Of a stretch of 64,000 nt of DNA, positions 10,564 to 23,701 are shown in pieces (position 1 is the stretch's first letter; each line of letters opens with the position of its first letter). Source of the stretch: Hibiscus mutabilis (Eukaryota > Streptophyta > Magnoliopsida > Malvales > Malvaceae); assembly GCA_019671005.1 (NCBI GenBank), contig CM033723.1, forward strand, positions 14,523,254 through 14,587,253, read 5' to 3'. The notes under the pieces are model-generated. The model was not told the origin of the DNA, searched no databases, and was given only the letters and a program-made list of their open reading frames with translations. Position numbers and translations under genes: made by a program.

Positions 10564-11581
10564 TTGGCAACTCTTTCTAAAAGACATTTACTTAGATCAG
10601 TAAGATTTCTTTCGAAAATTATAGCTAATGTCATTCGTTCAATGGTTAGTGTTGTGATACATGATACTGATGTTTTTTCTTACATGTCGAAGGAAGTTTG
10701 TGGATCTAAAAATATGGGGTTTACAAAATGAGATTTCTATAATTATCTTAATAAACAAAAGATGACGATTATTGAAGTAAGAGATGGTCAAAGCTTACTT
10801 AAACACTTCAAGGTGAGAACAAGTGCAGATTCAATGTTGTTTTACACAATTCAAGCGGATAAAGAAAATCAAATGACAATTTTTTTTGGAGAGATGGTAT
10901 ATCAATAATTGATTAGGACTCTTTTGGTGATATTGTGGTTTTCGATAAAACTTATCATACCAGTAGATATAACTTGATTCGTGCACCTTTATAGGGATTA
11001 ATCATCACTGCCAAACTATAATGTTTGCTTGTGCTTTCCTATTAGATGAGACAACTGCTTCTTTTGCACGGTTGTTCAAGTCCTAGCAATCAATGGGAAA
11101 TCAATTACCAAATATCATAATGACATATTAAGATCATACAATTAGCAAAGAGATTGAATAAGTATTTCTTAATTCATGTCATAGATTATGTCTATGGCAT
11201 ATTTCTAAGAATGCACCTTCACATCTTGTTAGTCTTAATGCAAATGCATAATTTCATGCTTTATTTCATAAATGCATACAAGATTGTGAATTGAAGATAG
11301 AATTTGAGGAAATTTAGGAAAAAATAATCAACGACTATAAGTTTTATGACCATAGATTATGTCTACGGCATGTTTCTAAGAATGCACCTTCACATCTTTT
11401 TAGTCTTAATGCAAATGCAGAATTTCATGTTTTGTTTCATAAATGTATGCATGGTTGTGAATCGAAGATAGAATTTGAAGAAATTTGAGCCAAAATGATA
11501 AATGACTATAAGCTTCATGACCATAGATGGTTGAAAGGTTTGTATAAATGTCGTAAAAAATAGAGTATTGCTTTTAGCATT
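10564..11581 (+). pseudogene. FAR1/FRS-like gene remnant, part 2: MULE-type transposase domain
   Basis: Continues the frame interrupted at 8314: LATLSKRHLLRSVR, then GSKNMGFTK, a block like FGDIVVFDKTYHTSRYN (family: FGDVVAFDTTY, carrying the first catalytic Asp), then pieces like LLDETTASFARLF and HRLCLWHISKNAPSH (the C-x2-H motif), and DHRWLKGLYKCRKK at the end. Several stops and shifts. A 171-bp segment is tandemly duplicated (11180-11521). The frame resumes at 21975 after the gypsy element. Whether the ancestor was a host FRS gene or a MULE transposase cannot be decided by eye. Confidence 0.85.
11180..11521 (+). repeat. 171-bp tandem duplication inside the transposase domain
   Basis: Unit 1 starts at 11180 and unit 2 at 11351, both with CATAGATTATGTCTAYGGCA; the copy junctions share CATAGAT, which recurs once more at 11522. 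171 bp is 57 codons, so the duplication keeps the frame. It repeats the LCLWHISKNAPSH segment and the following SLNANAEFH segment. The two units now differ at several positions. Confidence 0.85.
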
Positions 11582-14500
11582 TGTAATATCCCAATTTTTA
11601 GCTAGTGACCAAAATGTACATTTTTAAAGTTTTATGGCTAAAGTATAAACTTTGGAAAAGTCTAGGGACTAAAGTGTAATTTTCAAAAGTTGGGTATTTT
11701 AACCCCGTAAACGAATAGTTCACCTCCAAGAATGATGTTTTGTGTTACTCGAATTTTTCGTACGTAGTTTGTATTAATGGCTATAAAACGATAAAGTTCA
11801 AAAAAATATTTGGATAATCGGATCGAATCGAATATCCAGGATATTTTGAAGGATGATAAGGCAAGGTTAATTATGTTATTTTACATGTTTAAGATATTTT
11901 CTTTGTGTTGGAAGAATATGAACCCGTGGATTTAAGTTGATTTTCCATGTTAAATATAAGCCGTTGGATGAAAAATGGCAATATCGTAATTTTGGAAAAA
12001 AAATCACAAGGACAAAGTTGGTAAACTATTAACTCGAGATTAAATCTAGGCCACTGGATGAAGCATGATGACATGTGGTACATTATGGATTCATTGGATT
12101 TGAGGGCAAAATGGTTATTTCACTATTGGGAGGAATTTTGATAATTATCAGAATAATAGACTAAGTTAGGAAAATTTAGTCTAAGTCCTTAAGAAATTAA
12201 GTTTCTATGAGATAATAGTATTTATTTTCCGAATGTGGAAATATATAATTTTTGGAATAAATTCGATAGATCGGTTAAGGTAAAATTGTAGTATAAGTAT
12301 TTAGTGAAATTTTGGGAAATCGGATTGAATTGAAATTTCAGAGACTGTTCCATAAGCCATGGAAAATCATAAATGATATTTATGGAATAGTGGCTGGTTG
12401 AGAAGGAACTAATTTAGTTAGATTATAATGGAATGGAAATTTTGAAACAAACTAGTAAATAAAGACTAGTTGGAGGGCAAATTGGTCATTTGGCAAGGAT
12501 GGCAATTTTGAAATAGTTTTGAATGTTGAGGGCGCTTTTGGAAGATGAAATATGCATGGATTTAATCTTGGCCCTTGATTTTGGATGAGATTAAATTAGC
12601 CATTGGATTTAAAGGCTAAATTGGTAATTTCACTATTTAAATGAATTTAAAATTCATTTAATAGTTACAAGTGTAAAATAATAGAAAAAGATGAACAAAT
12701 ATTCATCTTTTTCCAGCCATGTACCATGGGACCTAGAGGAAAGAAGAAAAATTCCAAGCTCGATTTAATCCCTGAATCTCAGTTTTCAGGTAATCTTTTG
12801 AACTACAAAGTTGTTCTACTCTTCGAGCTCTATCTTTTGATGTAAATAATTCATAGAATACTTGCTTGGTTGATGTAATTTCATTTGAGGAAGAAATTAG
12901 GGTTTATTAACAAATTGGGGCTTTATGATTTTATGAATGCATGGTTGATTTTAAGTTAGAATCATGCTTGTATGATGTTAGAATCATGTTATTAAGTTGA
13001 GATTTAAACCCTACATATTTCGGTTTGTATAGAGAAGATTAGGGTTTATGGATTCAAGTCTAACTTAGGGTTTGTAATGTTGGATTAATGATCTAGTAAG
13101 CTTGATTTGTTGTTTGGAAGCAAAACCCTAAGTTAAATACATAGGGACCATTTCAGCATGCTTTAAAATTAAGGGACCAGATCTAATTTTTATGAATTTG
13201 TTGTGTATTTATATTATTAATGATGTTAGAGACATGAAAATGAAGTTAGAATGCTAAACCGACGATTAATCACATTAGTGACCATTTTGATAAATTGTCA
13301 AACTTGAATGGTCTATTCGGCAAAGAGGATATATAGAAGGAGTAAACCTGACTTTTAGTTAAAATGATGGAATTAAGGTAGTAATGTTGATTGGAGGACT
13401 AATTTACAAAGTTAAGAAGCTTGAATCCTTATATTTGAAATTTTGGTGACCATCTCAACAAATCAAGGGAAATTAGAGAAGTAAAGGTTTAAGCTTATTT
13501 TGATGAAGGATGTAAGGAGAACATATGAATACAAGCTTTATTCTAGTCATTTGAAGTAAAGTGATGGGACTAAATTGACAAGTAGAGAAATAAGGATAAG
13601 TTGGTGTAAATTAGAACTTATTTATGGAAAGTTATGTCAGAATTAGAATTACGGCAGTAAGTTTAAAAATTTGCAATAAATTCTACAAAAATGGTTAGAT
13701 GGTGAATTTTATACCATTGTAAAGATTTGTTAGTCTAGTTTCGTTTCCAACAAACGGAAACTGATTTCGAGTTTCGAGTTAGAAGATATGAATTTTTATT
13801 TGAATGAAGGTCAGAAAAATTTTAGAGCAGTTTTCTGCCTGGACAATCTGTGACGTGAATTTAGTGACTTTTCATGTTTTTTGTAGATTGTATTAATTTA
13901 TGTGGTTTAGACTGTTAGAACCGTTATCGAATCTAGTTTCTCCAGTATAAAGGAAATTAAGATCCAGTATGTATTCTGCCCTGTATAAGTAAATTTTGAA
14001 GGTAGCACAAGCTGTCAGAAAATGGAATTTGAATTTTTTTTAAATGTTAGTTAGCAAGCTCGGAAGAATTATTAGAAGTTCAAATTGGTTACTAGGGACC
14101 ATAATGAATTTTGGACAGTACAAGGAAGAAAGGAAAAATATATTGAAATTTTATATTCGAATGATTATATTAGATAGCATGTTTAAGTTAATGTTATATT
14201 TAAATCTAACAAATATTTTATTTTATTCATGTGATTAATGAAGTCAAGTCCGAATTGATTAATGAAGTCAAGTCCGAATCAAAGAATGTTTGAGGTCCTA
14301 TGAAAGAAAAGATCAATCTAAGATTTATTGAGGCATTGTGTTAAGTGGCCAAGGTGAGTGCAATGCATACATAACATGATATATGGATGTTTTATACATC
14401 ATTAGGAAGACTTGCGAATGAGTCTGCCTTGTTTATTTTGGCATGATATTTATGTCATAATCATATATTTGACATGTTATAAATAAGTCAAAAGTTTAAT

Positions 14501-15552
14501 ATAAATGCATGGATCACTAGTTATATATGATGTTATATTATGAATGTTATTTCGGGTATGAACTGCCCAATGTTAAATTATGTTGATATACATTGTCATG
14601 GATGGAATAAATATGAAATATATGCCCAAGTATGCTAATGAGGGACAGGGTATAGTTGGCATGCCATAGAGTCCAACAGCACGCTGCATACTCGGTTGAG
14701 TACTATAGTGTATATAAAGGACACTTAGTGTATATAGTTAGCATGGCCTTACGTGCGGATGGTTAACAGGACTTACGTGTGGATGGTTAGCACAACCTTA
14801 TGTGCGGTTTTGACTCGTGTACCCAGGGTCCTCATAGGCTTATATTTGGGCTATGGTTTATTGGTTAATAAATGATAAACAAGTGAATAAGCTTATGAGC
14901 TTTTGGAATAAATGGCAAGTATATTGGTAAGAAATTTATATGTGATTTATATCATGTTAACATATGAATAACATGATGGATTTACATGTCTAGTGATCAT
15001 GATGCATTTAAGCATATAAGGCACATTATGACAAATGCACAAGCATGAAAGTCTTATGAAATTGCCATGTCGTAAACCATTACTAATGCAATGTGAAAGT
15101 TGATGCTTTGGCATATATATCATGTTATATAAACATAGCCATGAAGTTGAATAAAGTTTAAATTATTATTATTAACTTCCTTTATTGCCTCACTAAGTTC
15201 GTACTTAGCGCGTGTTTGATTGTGCACACGTAGGTAAATCAAGATGAGAGTGAGAAGAGCATTGCATCAATATTGGAAATCTCAACAGGTAATCACGGTA
15301 ATGACATCCTAATTAAGGTTTGATTATTATAGTGGCATGTATACTTGCTAAACCTATTTGAGTCGTGATTTGCCTTTAAATTTCGTTATGATTTCATAAT
15401 AATTGGCGTTTTTGGAAAGATTCAAAGTTAAGAGTAACCACAGGTGATGAGTTGCATGCTAAGATAATTGAGAGCATGTATATTTAGGGATAGAAAAGTT
15501 GTGATATTCCTGATTTGTGTTCGTCGTATGGATACGAAAAAGGGGTGTTACA
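11582..15552 (+). mobile_element. Left LTR of the gutted gypsy element
   Basis: Runs from TGTAATATCCC to GGGGTGTTACA. Closely similar along its length to 18055-21974. Holds the repeat zone with TTACGTGCGG words near 14740-14815 and the double stem-loop at 15191-15231. No coding function is seen. Confidence 0.9.
15191..15231 (+). other. Double stem-loop module of the gypsy LTR (copy 2)
   Basis: CACTAAGT-TCGT-ACTTAGCG (15191-15210, one mismatch in the 8-bp stem) is followed by CGTGTTTGATTGTGCACACG. The word TAGGTAAAT just after resembles a plant splice donor. Confidence 0.55.
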
Positions 15553-18054
15553 TTTATTGGTATCGGAGCTATAAGTTTAGCCGGTTCTGGAGCTAACGAA
15601 GTACGGTAAAGGTCAAAAGTGTATACATGCCACTAGGATGTCAGAATTACTGATGATTTTAGTTGTTGGAATGGATGCAATTGCTTACTTCATTATGATA
15701 ATAATGTTAAATTCCAATGTGTGAGGGTAAAAGAATCGTGTCAGGTGTTTAGGCGTGTGGATCAACAAGAGATTCACGAGAGTGATAAAGTTAATGTTAA
15801 TATTCTACCCTCAGCTTAGCATGGTGCAGAGGCACCAGCGTAACATGGTATGCATGTTCTGGATTAAGAGCTTTTCTTCCAGACATTAGATGCGATCATG
15901 AATCAGCCTGCTTAGGCGCCGATTGCAAAAGAATTGAGAGTTCTGGCACACTAGATTTTCAGAGAGATATTAATGGAGATCCTATGATTTTTAATCTATG
16001 GTTTAATGATATAAATGTTATGTTGAAGGAACTTTGTATGGATGATTAGAAGAGACTCAAAGAAAAAGTATTATCTTATCTGAAAGGATTAGACCCGTAT
16101 TTGATGAAGTAATGATACGGTACATACTCAAAAGTATATTAACTAGAAGTTCTTTCTTTGAGTGTTCCGTTACAAAGTTTATCCTAAAGATGCAATAGAA
16201 TTTCTTGCATCTTAATTAGGGCAATTGGATTATTTACGGGTATGAGTGCAAGTTTAATAAACTAAGATGGTTTGCTTCTAACTGCTTCCTATAGACAGAA
16301 AGAGAGCTTGTTATGATAGCTCATAGAGGGCTGGAGGTCAGGTACAAAGAAGTACTGACTGCCCTATGTATTTTAAAATTTCATGAAGCAAAAATTTATG
16401 CCAATGGCAATGCAAAGGGTTCAGAATGAGAAAATATCTAAACATAGGTCACAGGTCGTAAAGAGGAATAGTGAATCATTATGTATTTCACCACTTCTAA
16501 AAAGTGGTGAGGATTCCTGGCAAAGATATCAAGTTGAATTTATTACATAATTCCGTTAAGAGATTAGGACAAGGAAAATTAAGAACTCTTTGACATTTAT
16601 AATTAATGTTGGAGATTGGAGAAAACCACAAAACTAATAATGTAAGTGTTGTGATAATTGGAATGCATGAGCATGCAGAGTTTTTATTGGAATCTGTTAC
16701 CAATGTGAAAATTATTTAACTTATGCTATGGATACTAAGCATCATGGGTAAGCTGGGAGAGTATTCCTATTGTTCGTGAGATTTAAATAGGTTGCCCAAG
16801 AGGAGTTGTCAACATTGACGCTTAATCGAGAGGCTAAGTTTAGGATTGGATTTTATCTAATATTGGACCTATATTGATTACACTCTACATAATGTCTCTT
16901 ACTACAATTGAGAAAGCTAAAGATCTAGTTGCAAGAGTCTTTAGATTGAAGCTTTATATGACCCAGTATATCACCTTAGGAAGCTCCAGTGATGTTAGTC
17001 AAAAGAAGCAGTAATATTCCTCTAAGATTAAATTACGATTATACTATTACCAGGAGAATAAGATTTGATAGTAGCATTAGTATTAGTGCAGCATGAATCT
17101 AGTAAGGATTCTACCTTATACAATAATACGTCCCATAATAGGTTGGGATGTGTATTGATGTAATAAGGCTAAAGTAGAAGTTGATGTGTTTAGCCAAAAG
17201 TCATTTTTTGGCTTATAAGCATTAAATGCCCAATTACCTTTGAAAGAAAACAATATATTGATTACACAACTTCAGCTCAAGTCTACTTTGACAAATTGGA
17301 TAAAAAAATTTACAGATGAAAGAAAAGATATACTTGGAAAGAATTCAATAAGGTGAAAAAGGAAAAATTAAAGATTTCGATGTTAAGTCTAAAGGATGTT
17401 CATATTATCAAGGGGTAATTTATACCCCTGATGATAATGAGTTAAAAAGAGAACTAAAAGGTGATTGAATCTGATTTATTTCAGGATGTGGAGAATAAAG
17501 TAAGAATGGTTCGAAGCAATCTAGAATTGCTTTAGAATGATAGATATTATTTGTTGATCTTGAAAGAAAAGATATTTAATATGAAGTTAAGGATAAAGTA
17601 TTCCTTAAAAGTTTCACCTTGGAAGGAGGTGTTATGGTTTGGACAAAAAGGGAAGCTGAGTCTGAGATTTATTGGACCACATAAGATTGTGAAAAGAGTT
17701 GGTCTAGTGGCTTATTAGTTGGTTTTACCTCCGAAAATGGACAAGATTCATAATATATTTCATGTATCGATGCTCAAGAAGTATCGTTCAGATCCTTTAC
17801 ATATCATTACCCTAGAAGGAATAAAGATTCAACCGGATTTGGTTTATGAGGAAGAATCAATAAAGATATCGGAACATGGAGTCAAATAACTAAGAAATAT
17901 GATGACCTCGCTTGTTAAAGTTCTTTGGCAAAATTATGAAGTCGAAAAAGCGACTTGGGAAAGAGAAAAATATATGAGAAAGTAGTTTCCTCACCTTTTT
18001 GAGTCAGGTACGTATAAAAAAAACACAAGGACGAATTTTCTTAAGGGGGAAAGT
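15553..18054 (+). pseudogene. Gutted gypsy gag-pol interior (about 2.5 kb)
   Basis: Instead of the 5 kb or more usual in autonomous Tekay/Del elements, only fragments remain: a gag-like start near 15780-16100; an RT-start like piece near 16810-16900 (LNREAKFRIGFYL); an RNase H/integrase linker piece near 17150-17330 (LNAQLPLKENN); and the integrase C-terminus near 17630-18010 (LRFIGPHKIVKRVG, FHVSMLKKYRSDPLH, EKATWE). Stops and shifts are frequent. The polypurine tract is TTAAGGGGGAAAG (18041-18053). The copy at 1-1569 has the same residual structure in the part that is visible. Confidence 0.8.
15558..15569 (+). other. Primer-binding site, initiator-Met tRNA type
   Basis: TGGTATCGGAGC lies five bases after the left LTR end; the usual site is TGGTATCAGAGC, so one base differs. 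It fixes the orientation of the element. Confidence 0.85.
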
Positions 18055-21000
18055 TGCAATATCCCAATTTTTGGCTAGTGACGAAAATGTAAATTTTGAA
18101 AGTTTTGTGGCTAAAGTATAAACTTTGGAAAAGTTCAAGGACCAAAGTGTAATTTTCAAAAGTTGTGTATTTTAACCCCGTAAACGAATAGTTCACCTCC
18201 AAGAATGATGTTTTCATGTTACTCGGATTTTTCGTACGAATTTTGTATTAATGGCTATAAAGCGATAAAGTTCAGAAAAATATTCGGATAATCGGATTGA
18301 ATCGAATATCCAGGATATTTTGAAGGATGATAAGGCAAGGTTGATTATGTTATTTTACATGTTTAAGATATTTTCTTTGTGTTGGAATAATATGAACCCA
18401 TGGATTTAAGTTGATTTTCCATGTTAAATATAAGTCGTTTGATGAAAAATGGCAAGATCGTAATTTTGGAAAAAAATCACAAGGGTAAAGTTGGTAAACT
18501 ATTAACTCAAGATTAAATCTAGGCCATTGGATGAAGGATTATGACATTTGGTACATTATGGATTCATTGGATTTGAGGGCAAAATGGTTATTTCACTATT
18601 AGGAGGAATTTTGATAATTATCAGAATAATAGACTAAGGAAAATTCAGTCTAAATCCTTAAGAAAGGAAGTTTTTATGAGATGATAGTATTTATTTTCTG
18701 AATGTGGAAATATAGAATTTTTGGAATAAATTCGATAGATCGGTTAAGGTAAAATTGTAGTAGAAGTATTTAGTAAAATTTTGGGAAATCGGATTGAATT
18801 GAAATTTCAGAGACTGTTCCATAAGCCATGGAAAATCATAAATGATATTTATGGAATAGTGGCTGATTGAGAAGGAACTAATTTAGTTAGATTATAATGG
18901 AATGGCAATTTTGAAACAAACTAGTAAATAAAGACTAGTTGGAGGGCAAATTGGTCATTTGGCAAGGATGGAAATTTTGAAATAGTTTTGAAACGTTGAG
19001 GACGTTTTTGGAAGATGAAATATGCATGGATTTAATCTTGGCCCTTGATTTTGGATGAGATTAAATTAGCCATTGGATTTAAAGGCTAAATTGGTAATTT
19101 CACTATTTAAATGAATTTAAAATTCATTTAATAGTTACAAGTGTAAAATAATAGAAAAAGATGAACAAATATTCATCTTTTTCCAGCCATTTACCATGGG
19201 AGTTAGAGGAAAGAAGAAAAAAAATTCCAAGCTCGATTTAAGCCTCGAATCTTGATTTTCCGGTAATCTTTCGAACTACAAAGTTGTTCTACTCTTTGAG
19301 CTATATCTTTCGATGTAAATAATTCATAGAATACTTTCTTGGTTGGTGTGATTTCATATGAGGAGCAAATTAGGGTTTATGAACAAATTGGGGCTTTATG
19401 ATTTTATGAATTCATGGTTGATTTTAAGTTAGAACCATGCTTGTATGATGTTAGATTCATGTTATTGAGTTGAGATTTAAACCCTACATATTTCGGTTTG
19501 TATAGAGAAGATTAGGGTTTATGAATTCAAGTTTAACTTAGGGTTTGTGATGTTGGATTAATGATCTAGTAAGCTTGATTTGTTGTTTGGAAGCAAAACC
19601 CCTAGTTAAATACATAGGGACCATTTTGGCAAACTTCAAAATTAAGGGACCAGATCTGATTTTTATGAATTTGATGTGTATTTATATTATTAATGATGTT
19701 AGAGACATGAAAATGAAGTTAGAATGCTAAACCGATGATTAATCACATTAGTGACCATTTTGACAAATTGTCAAACTGGAATAGTCTAATCGGCAAAGAG
19801 GATATGTAAAAGGAGTAAATCTGATTTTTAGTTAAAATGATGGAATTAAGGTAGTAATGTTGATTGGAGGACTAATTTACAAAGTTAAGAAGCTTGAATC
19901 CTTATATTTGAAATTTTGGTTACTATCTCGACAAATCAAGAGAAATTAGAGAAGTAAAGGTTTAAGCTTATTTTGATGAAGGATGTAAAGAGAACATATG
20001 AATACAAGCTTTATTCTAGTCATTTGAAGTAAAGTGATGGGACTAAATTGACAAGTAGAGAAATAATGAGAAGTTGGTGTAAATTAGAAGTTATTTATGG
20101 AAAGTTATGTCGGAATTTGAATTATGGCAGTAAGTTTAAAAATTTGCCATAAATTCTAAAAAAATGGTTAGATGATGAATTTTATACCATTGTAAAGATT
20201 TGTTAGTCTAGTTTCGTTTCCAACAAACGGAAACTGATTTTGAGTTCCGAGCTAAAAGATATGAATTTTTATTCGAATGAAGGTCAGAAAAATTATAGAG
20301 CAGTTTTCTGTCTGGACAGTCTGTGACGTGAATTTAGTGATTTTTCATAATTTTTGTAGAATTTATTAATTTATTTGGCTTATACTGTTAGAACCGTTAT
20401 TGAATCTAGTTTCTCCAGTATAAAGGAAATTAAGATCCAGTATGTATTTTGCCCTGTATAAGTAAATTTTTGAAGGTAGCGCAAGCTGTCAGAAAATGGA
20501 ATTTGAAACATTTTTTAAATGTTAGTTAGCAAGCTCGGAAGAATTATTGGAAGTTCAAATTGGTCACTATGGACCATAATGAGTTTTGGACAGTACAAGG
20601 AAGAAAGGAAAAATATATGGAAATTTTATATTCGAATGATTATATTAGACAACATGTTTAAGTTAATGTTAGATTTGAATCTAACAATTTTATTTTATTC
20701 ATGTGATTAATGAAGTCAAGTCTAAATCAAAGAAGGTTCGAGGTCCTATAAAAGAAAAGATCGATCTAAGATTTAATGAGGCATTGTGTTAAATGGCCAA
20801 GGTGAGTGCAATGCATACATAACATGATATATGGATGTTTTATACATCATTAGGAAGACTTGCGATGAGTCTACCTTGTTTATTTTGGCATGATATTTAT
20901 GTCATAATCATATATTTGACACGTTCTAAATATTTCAAAAGTTGAATATAAATGCATGGATCACTAGTTATATATGATGTTATATTATGAATGTTATTTC

Positions 21001-21974
21001 GGGTATGAACTGCCCAATGTTAAATTATGTTGATATGCATTGTCATGGATGAAATGAATATGAAATATATGCCCAAGTATGTTAATGAGGGACAAGGTAT
21101 AGTTTGCATGCCATAGAGTCCAGCAGCACGTTGCATACTCGGTTTAGCACTATAGTGTATATAAAGGACACTTAGTGTATATGGTTAGCACGGCCTTACG
21201 TGCGGATGGTTAGCACAACCTTATGTGCGGTTTTGACTCGTGTACCTAGGGTCCTCATAGGCTTATATTTGGACAATGGTTTATTGGTTAATAAATGATA
21301 AAAAGATGAATAAGCATATGAGATTTTGGAATAAATGTCAAGTATATTGGTAAGAAATTTATATGTGATTTATATCATGTTAATATATGAATAACATGAT
21401 GGATTTACATGTCTAGTGATCATGATGCATTTATGCATATAAGGCATATTATGACAAATGCACAAGCATGAAAATCTTATGAAATTGGCGTGTAGTAAAC
21501 CATTACTAATGCAATGTGAAAGTTCATGCTTTGGCATATATATCATGTTATATGAACATAGCCATGAAGTTGAATAAAGTTTAAATTATTGTTATTAACT
21601 TCTTTTATTGCCTCGCTAAGTTCGTACTTAGCGTGTGTTTGATTGTGCACACGTAGGTAAATCAAGATGAGAGTGAGAAGAGAATTGCATCAATATTGGA
21701 AAGCTCAACAGGTAATCACAGTAATGACATCCTAATTAAGGTTTGATTATTATAGTGGCATGTATACTTGCTAAACCTATTTGAGACGTGATTGGCCTTT
21801 AAAGTTCTTTATGGTTTCATAATAATTGGCGTTTTTGGAAAGATTCAAAGTTAAGAGTAACCACAGGTGATGAGTTGCATGCTAAGATAATTGAGAACAT
21901 GTATATTTGAGGATAGAAAAGTTGTGACATTCCTGATTTCTGTTCGTCTTATGGATACGAAAAGAGGTGTTACA
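18055..21974 (+). mobile_element. Right LTR of the gutted gypsy element
   Basis: Runs from TGCAATATCCC (TG start, one base off the left LTR) to GAGGTGTTACA. It carries the same landmarks as the left LTR, including the stem-loop module at 21614-21655. Confidence 0.9.
21614..21655 (+). other. Double stem-loop module of the gypsy LTR (copy 3)
   Basis: CGCTAAGTTCGTACTTAGCG (21614-21633) is a perfect 8-bp stem with loop TCGT, followed by CGTGTGTTTGATTGTGCAC and ACG, which forms the second, imperfect hairpin. Confidence 0.6.
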
Positions 21975-23032
21975 ACATTCATTTATATTTTTAAAATTAG
22001 AACTTTTCAGAGGGGTGAAGTCACAAATAATGTTTTACATGGCATTTCGAAGGCCAATACTTTTCTTACAGAATTTATTTTAGAGTTTGAGAACTTAGTT
22101 GCAAGATGGTGTTCTTCTGAAGGTGAGAAACCTTTCAATACAAAAATGGATCAGTTACATGTACAATTAAAAATTGTGATGTTTTAATTCATGCATCGAA
22201 AGTGTATAATCATGAAATATTCAAGCACTTTCGGAAAGAATTTCTTAATGGGATTTCATTCACATGGAGAGAAGTTTCTCAAGATGACACTATTTATACA
22301 TTTGAAGTTTCGATAAAATAAAATATTTTATAAATACGAACAGTCAAATTTAACACATCTACCATGGAGATTTATTGTACTTGTAAAAAAATTGATTTTT
22401 GACAATATCTTTGCTCTCATGCCTTGCAAATTCTCAGTGTTAAAAATGTCAAGAAAAATTACTAAGTAGTACATCTCCAAAAGATGAACTAAAGATTTTA
22501 AGAAGAATGTGCATGCTGATAAGACTGACAAGTTCTCACAACAACTCATTACTAAGGCTGACATTGAGAGTGTATTTCGTAATTGTTTGATTCGATTTTC
22601 TCATGACTTTATTGTTAAAAAATAAAAAAAAATGAAAGGAAAAAACAAAAGAACTTTGTCAAAAAAATTTATAAGAATATGACTTGAAAGTTGAAAAAGA
22701 ATTGACAAATTTATGCGGCACCAAGAATTTTGAACTCAGAAAAGATAGGACAGAAGCCTTGACACGAACAAGCAAGCAATATATACTTATGAAATATAAT
22801 AAAATTTTATGTTCTTTAAAATATATGGTAATGACTTTTTTTAGAAAGTGTAAGAGGGTCACTAATTGAAGAATTGCCAAAGAATGATGATGAGATTGTG
22901 GAAAGATGTGAAAATAATATTTTTTCTGTCTTAGATCATCCATGTTTAGGTCAAAAGAAGTTTCTAATGCTAGACTTAAAGGTCAAATTAAGAAAACAAA
23001 ATTAAAAGCATCCACATCGACCAATCAAAGTA
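21975..23032 (+). pseudogene. FAR1/FRS-like gene remnant, part 3: transposase end, SWIM finger, C-terminal tail
   Basis: Resumes after the gypsy element: TNNVLHGISKANTFLTEFI, EFENLVARWCSSEGEK, later HFRKEFLNGISF, then a SWIM-type finger MEIYCTCKKIDF..QYLCSHALQIL (C-x-C...C-x-H, about 22365-22440), a block like YILKRWTKD...VHADKT in broken frame, and near 22945-23030 the tail NARLKGQIKKTKLKAST that FRS proteins often show. At 23031 GTAAGT follows, a good splice donor. Together with 7972-8314 and 10564-11581 this covers the whole FAR1 domain order, so the locus once held a full-length gene. Now non-functional. Confidence 0.8.
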
Positions 23033-23386
23033 AGTACTTATAACTTTTGTTTAAATTTATTTATATTTAAATTATATTATTTTTTAGAAGTTTGAGTATT
23101 TACAAAAAAAAAAAACAGCAATTAGATAGTCTTTAGATGCTTCTGTTGGTACCACTCCAATCAAGCTTTATTTGTATAAAATTAATCGGTAGCATATTAT
23201 CTTTTACTACTTTTTTACAGTTTATTATAATTTTTTGAACTATAGATTATTCCTTCGATGATAATGCCAACAAACAATATATATCGACCTTTGTACCAAA
23301 ACACAATGCAATTTTCTAATATGGTAATTACTTATAATAATTAATTTTACAATTAAGTATTCTTCAAATGCATTTAAATAAAATTA
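23033..23386 (+). other. Probable intron/exon remains of the FAR1-like gene 3' region
   Basis: AT-rich. A short exon-like piece near 23245-23322 (TNNIYRPLYQNTMQFSNM) lies between an AG and a GTAATT, which would fit a small 3' exon; this is weak. Nothing else recognised. Confidence 0.3.
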
Positions 23387-23670
23387 AGGGTCCGTTTGGT
23401 TCTAGAGAATGGAATCTGTTTTTATTTTCTTGAAAAAAAAGAAAAACGGTGAAGAAAACGTGTTTGGTTATAAAATTAAAAAATGATTTTTAGAAAATAA
23501 AAAAAATGAAAATTTGAAAACATTTAAAAATATTTTCATTGTTTTCATTGAAAATATTTTAGGAAAGTAAAAAATATGAAAATGAAGGTTTTTTAGTTTT
23601 AACTTCATTTTTACCCGGGTTCGAATCCTGTCATTTTTTAAAATTTTGGTTTATTTATTCATATTTTATT

Positions 23671-23701
<31 letters not shown>

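Larger units (their letters stand above)
11582..21974 (+). mobile_element. Complete but gutted gypsy element (10.4 kb), flanked by GCATT/ACATT
   Basis: LTRs at 11582-15552 and 18055-21974 (about 3.97 and 3.92 kb) enclose only 2.5 kb. A primer-binding site follows the left LTR and a polypurine tract precedes the right one. Target-site duplication: GCATT (11577-11581) and ACATT (21975-21979), 4 of 5 matching. The insertion splits the FAR1-like coding remnant between AFSI and the following TNNVLHGISKA. The interior lacks most of gag and pol, so it could only move with enzymes from a relative. Confidence 0.9.

Noticed and set aside
14044..14238. 64-codon ORF, also present at 20519-20710
   Set aside because: Lies at the same place in both LTRs of the gypsy element; short, no domain, not kept in the other LTRs.
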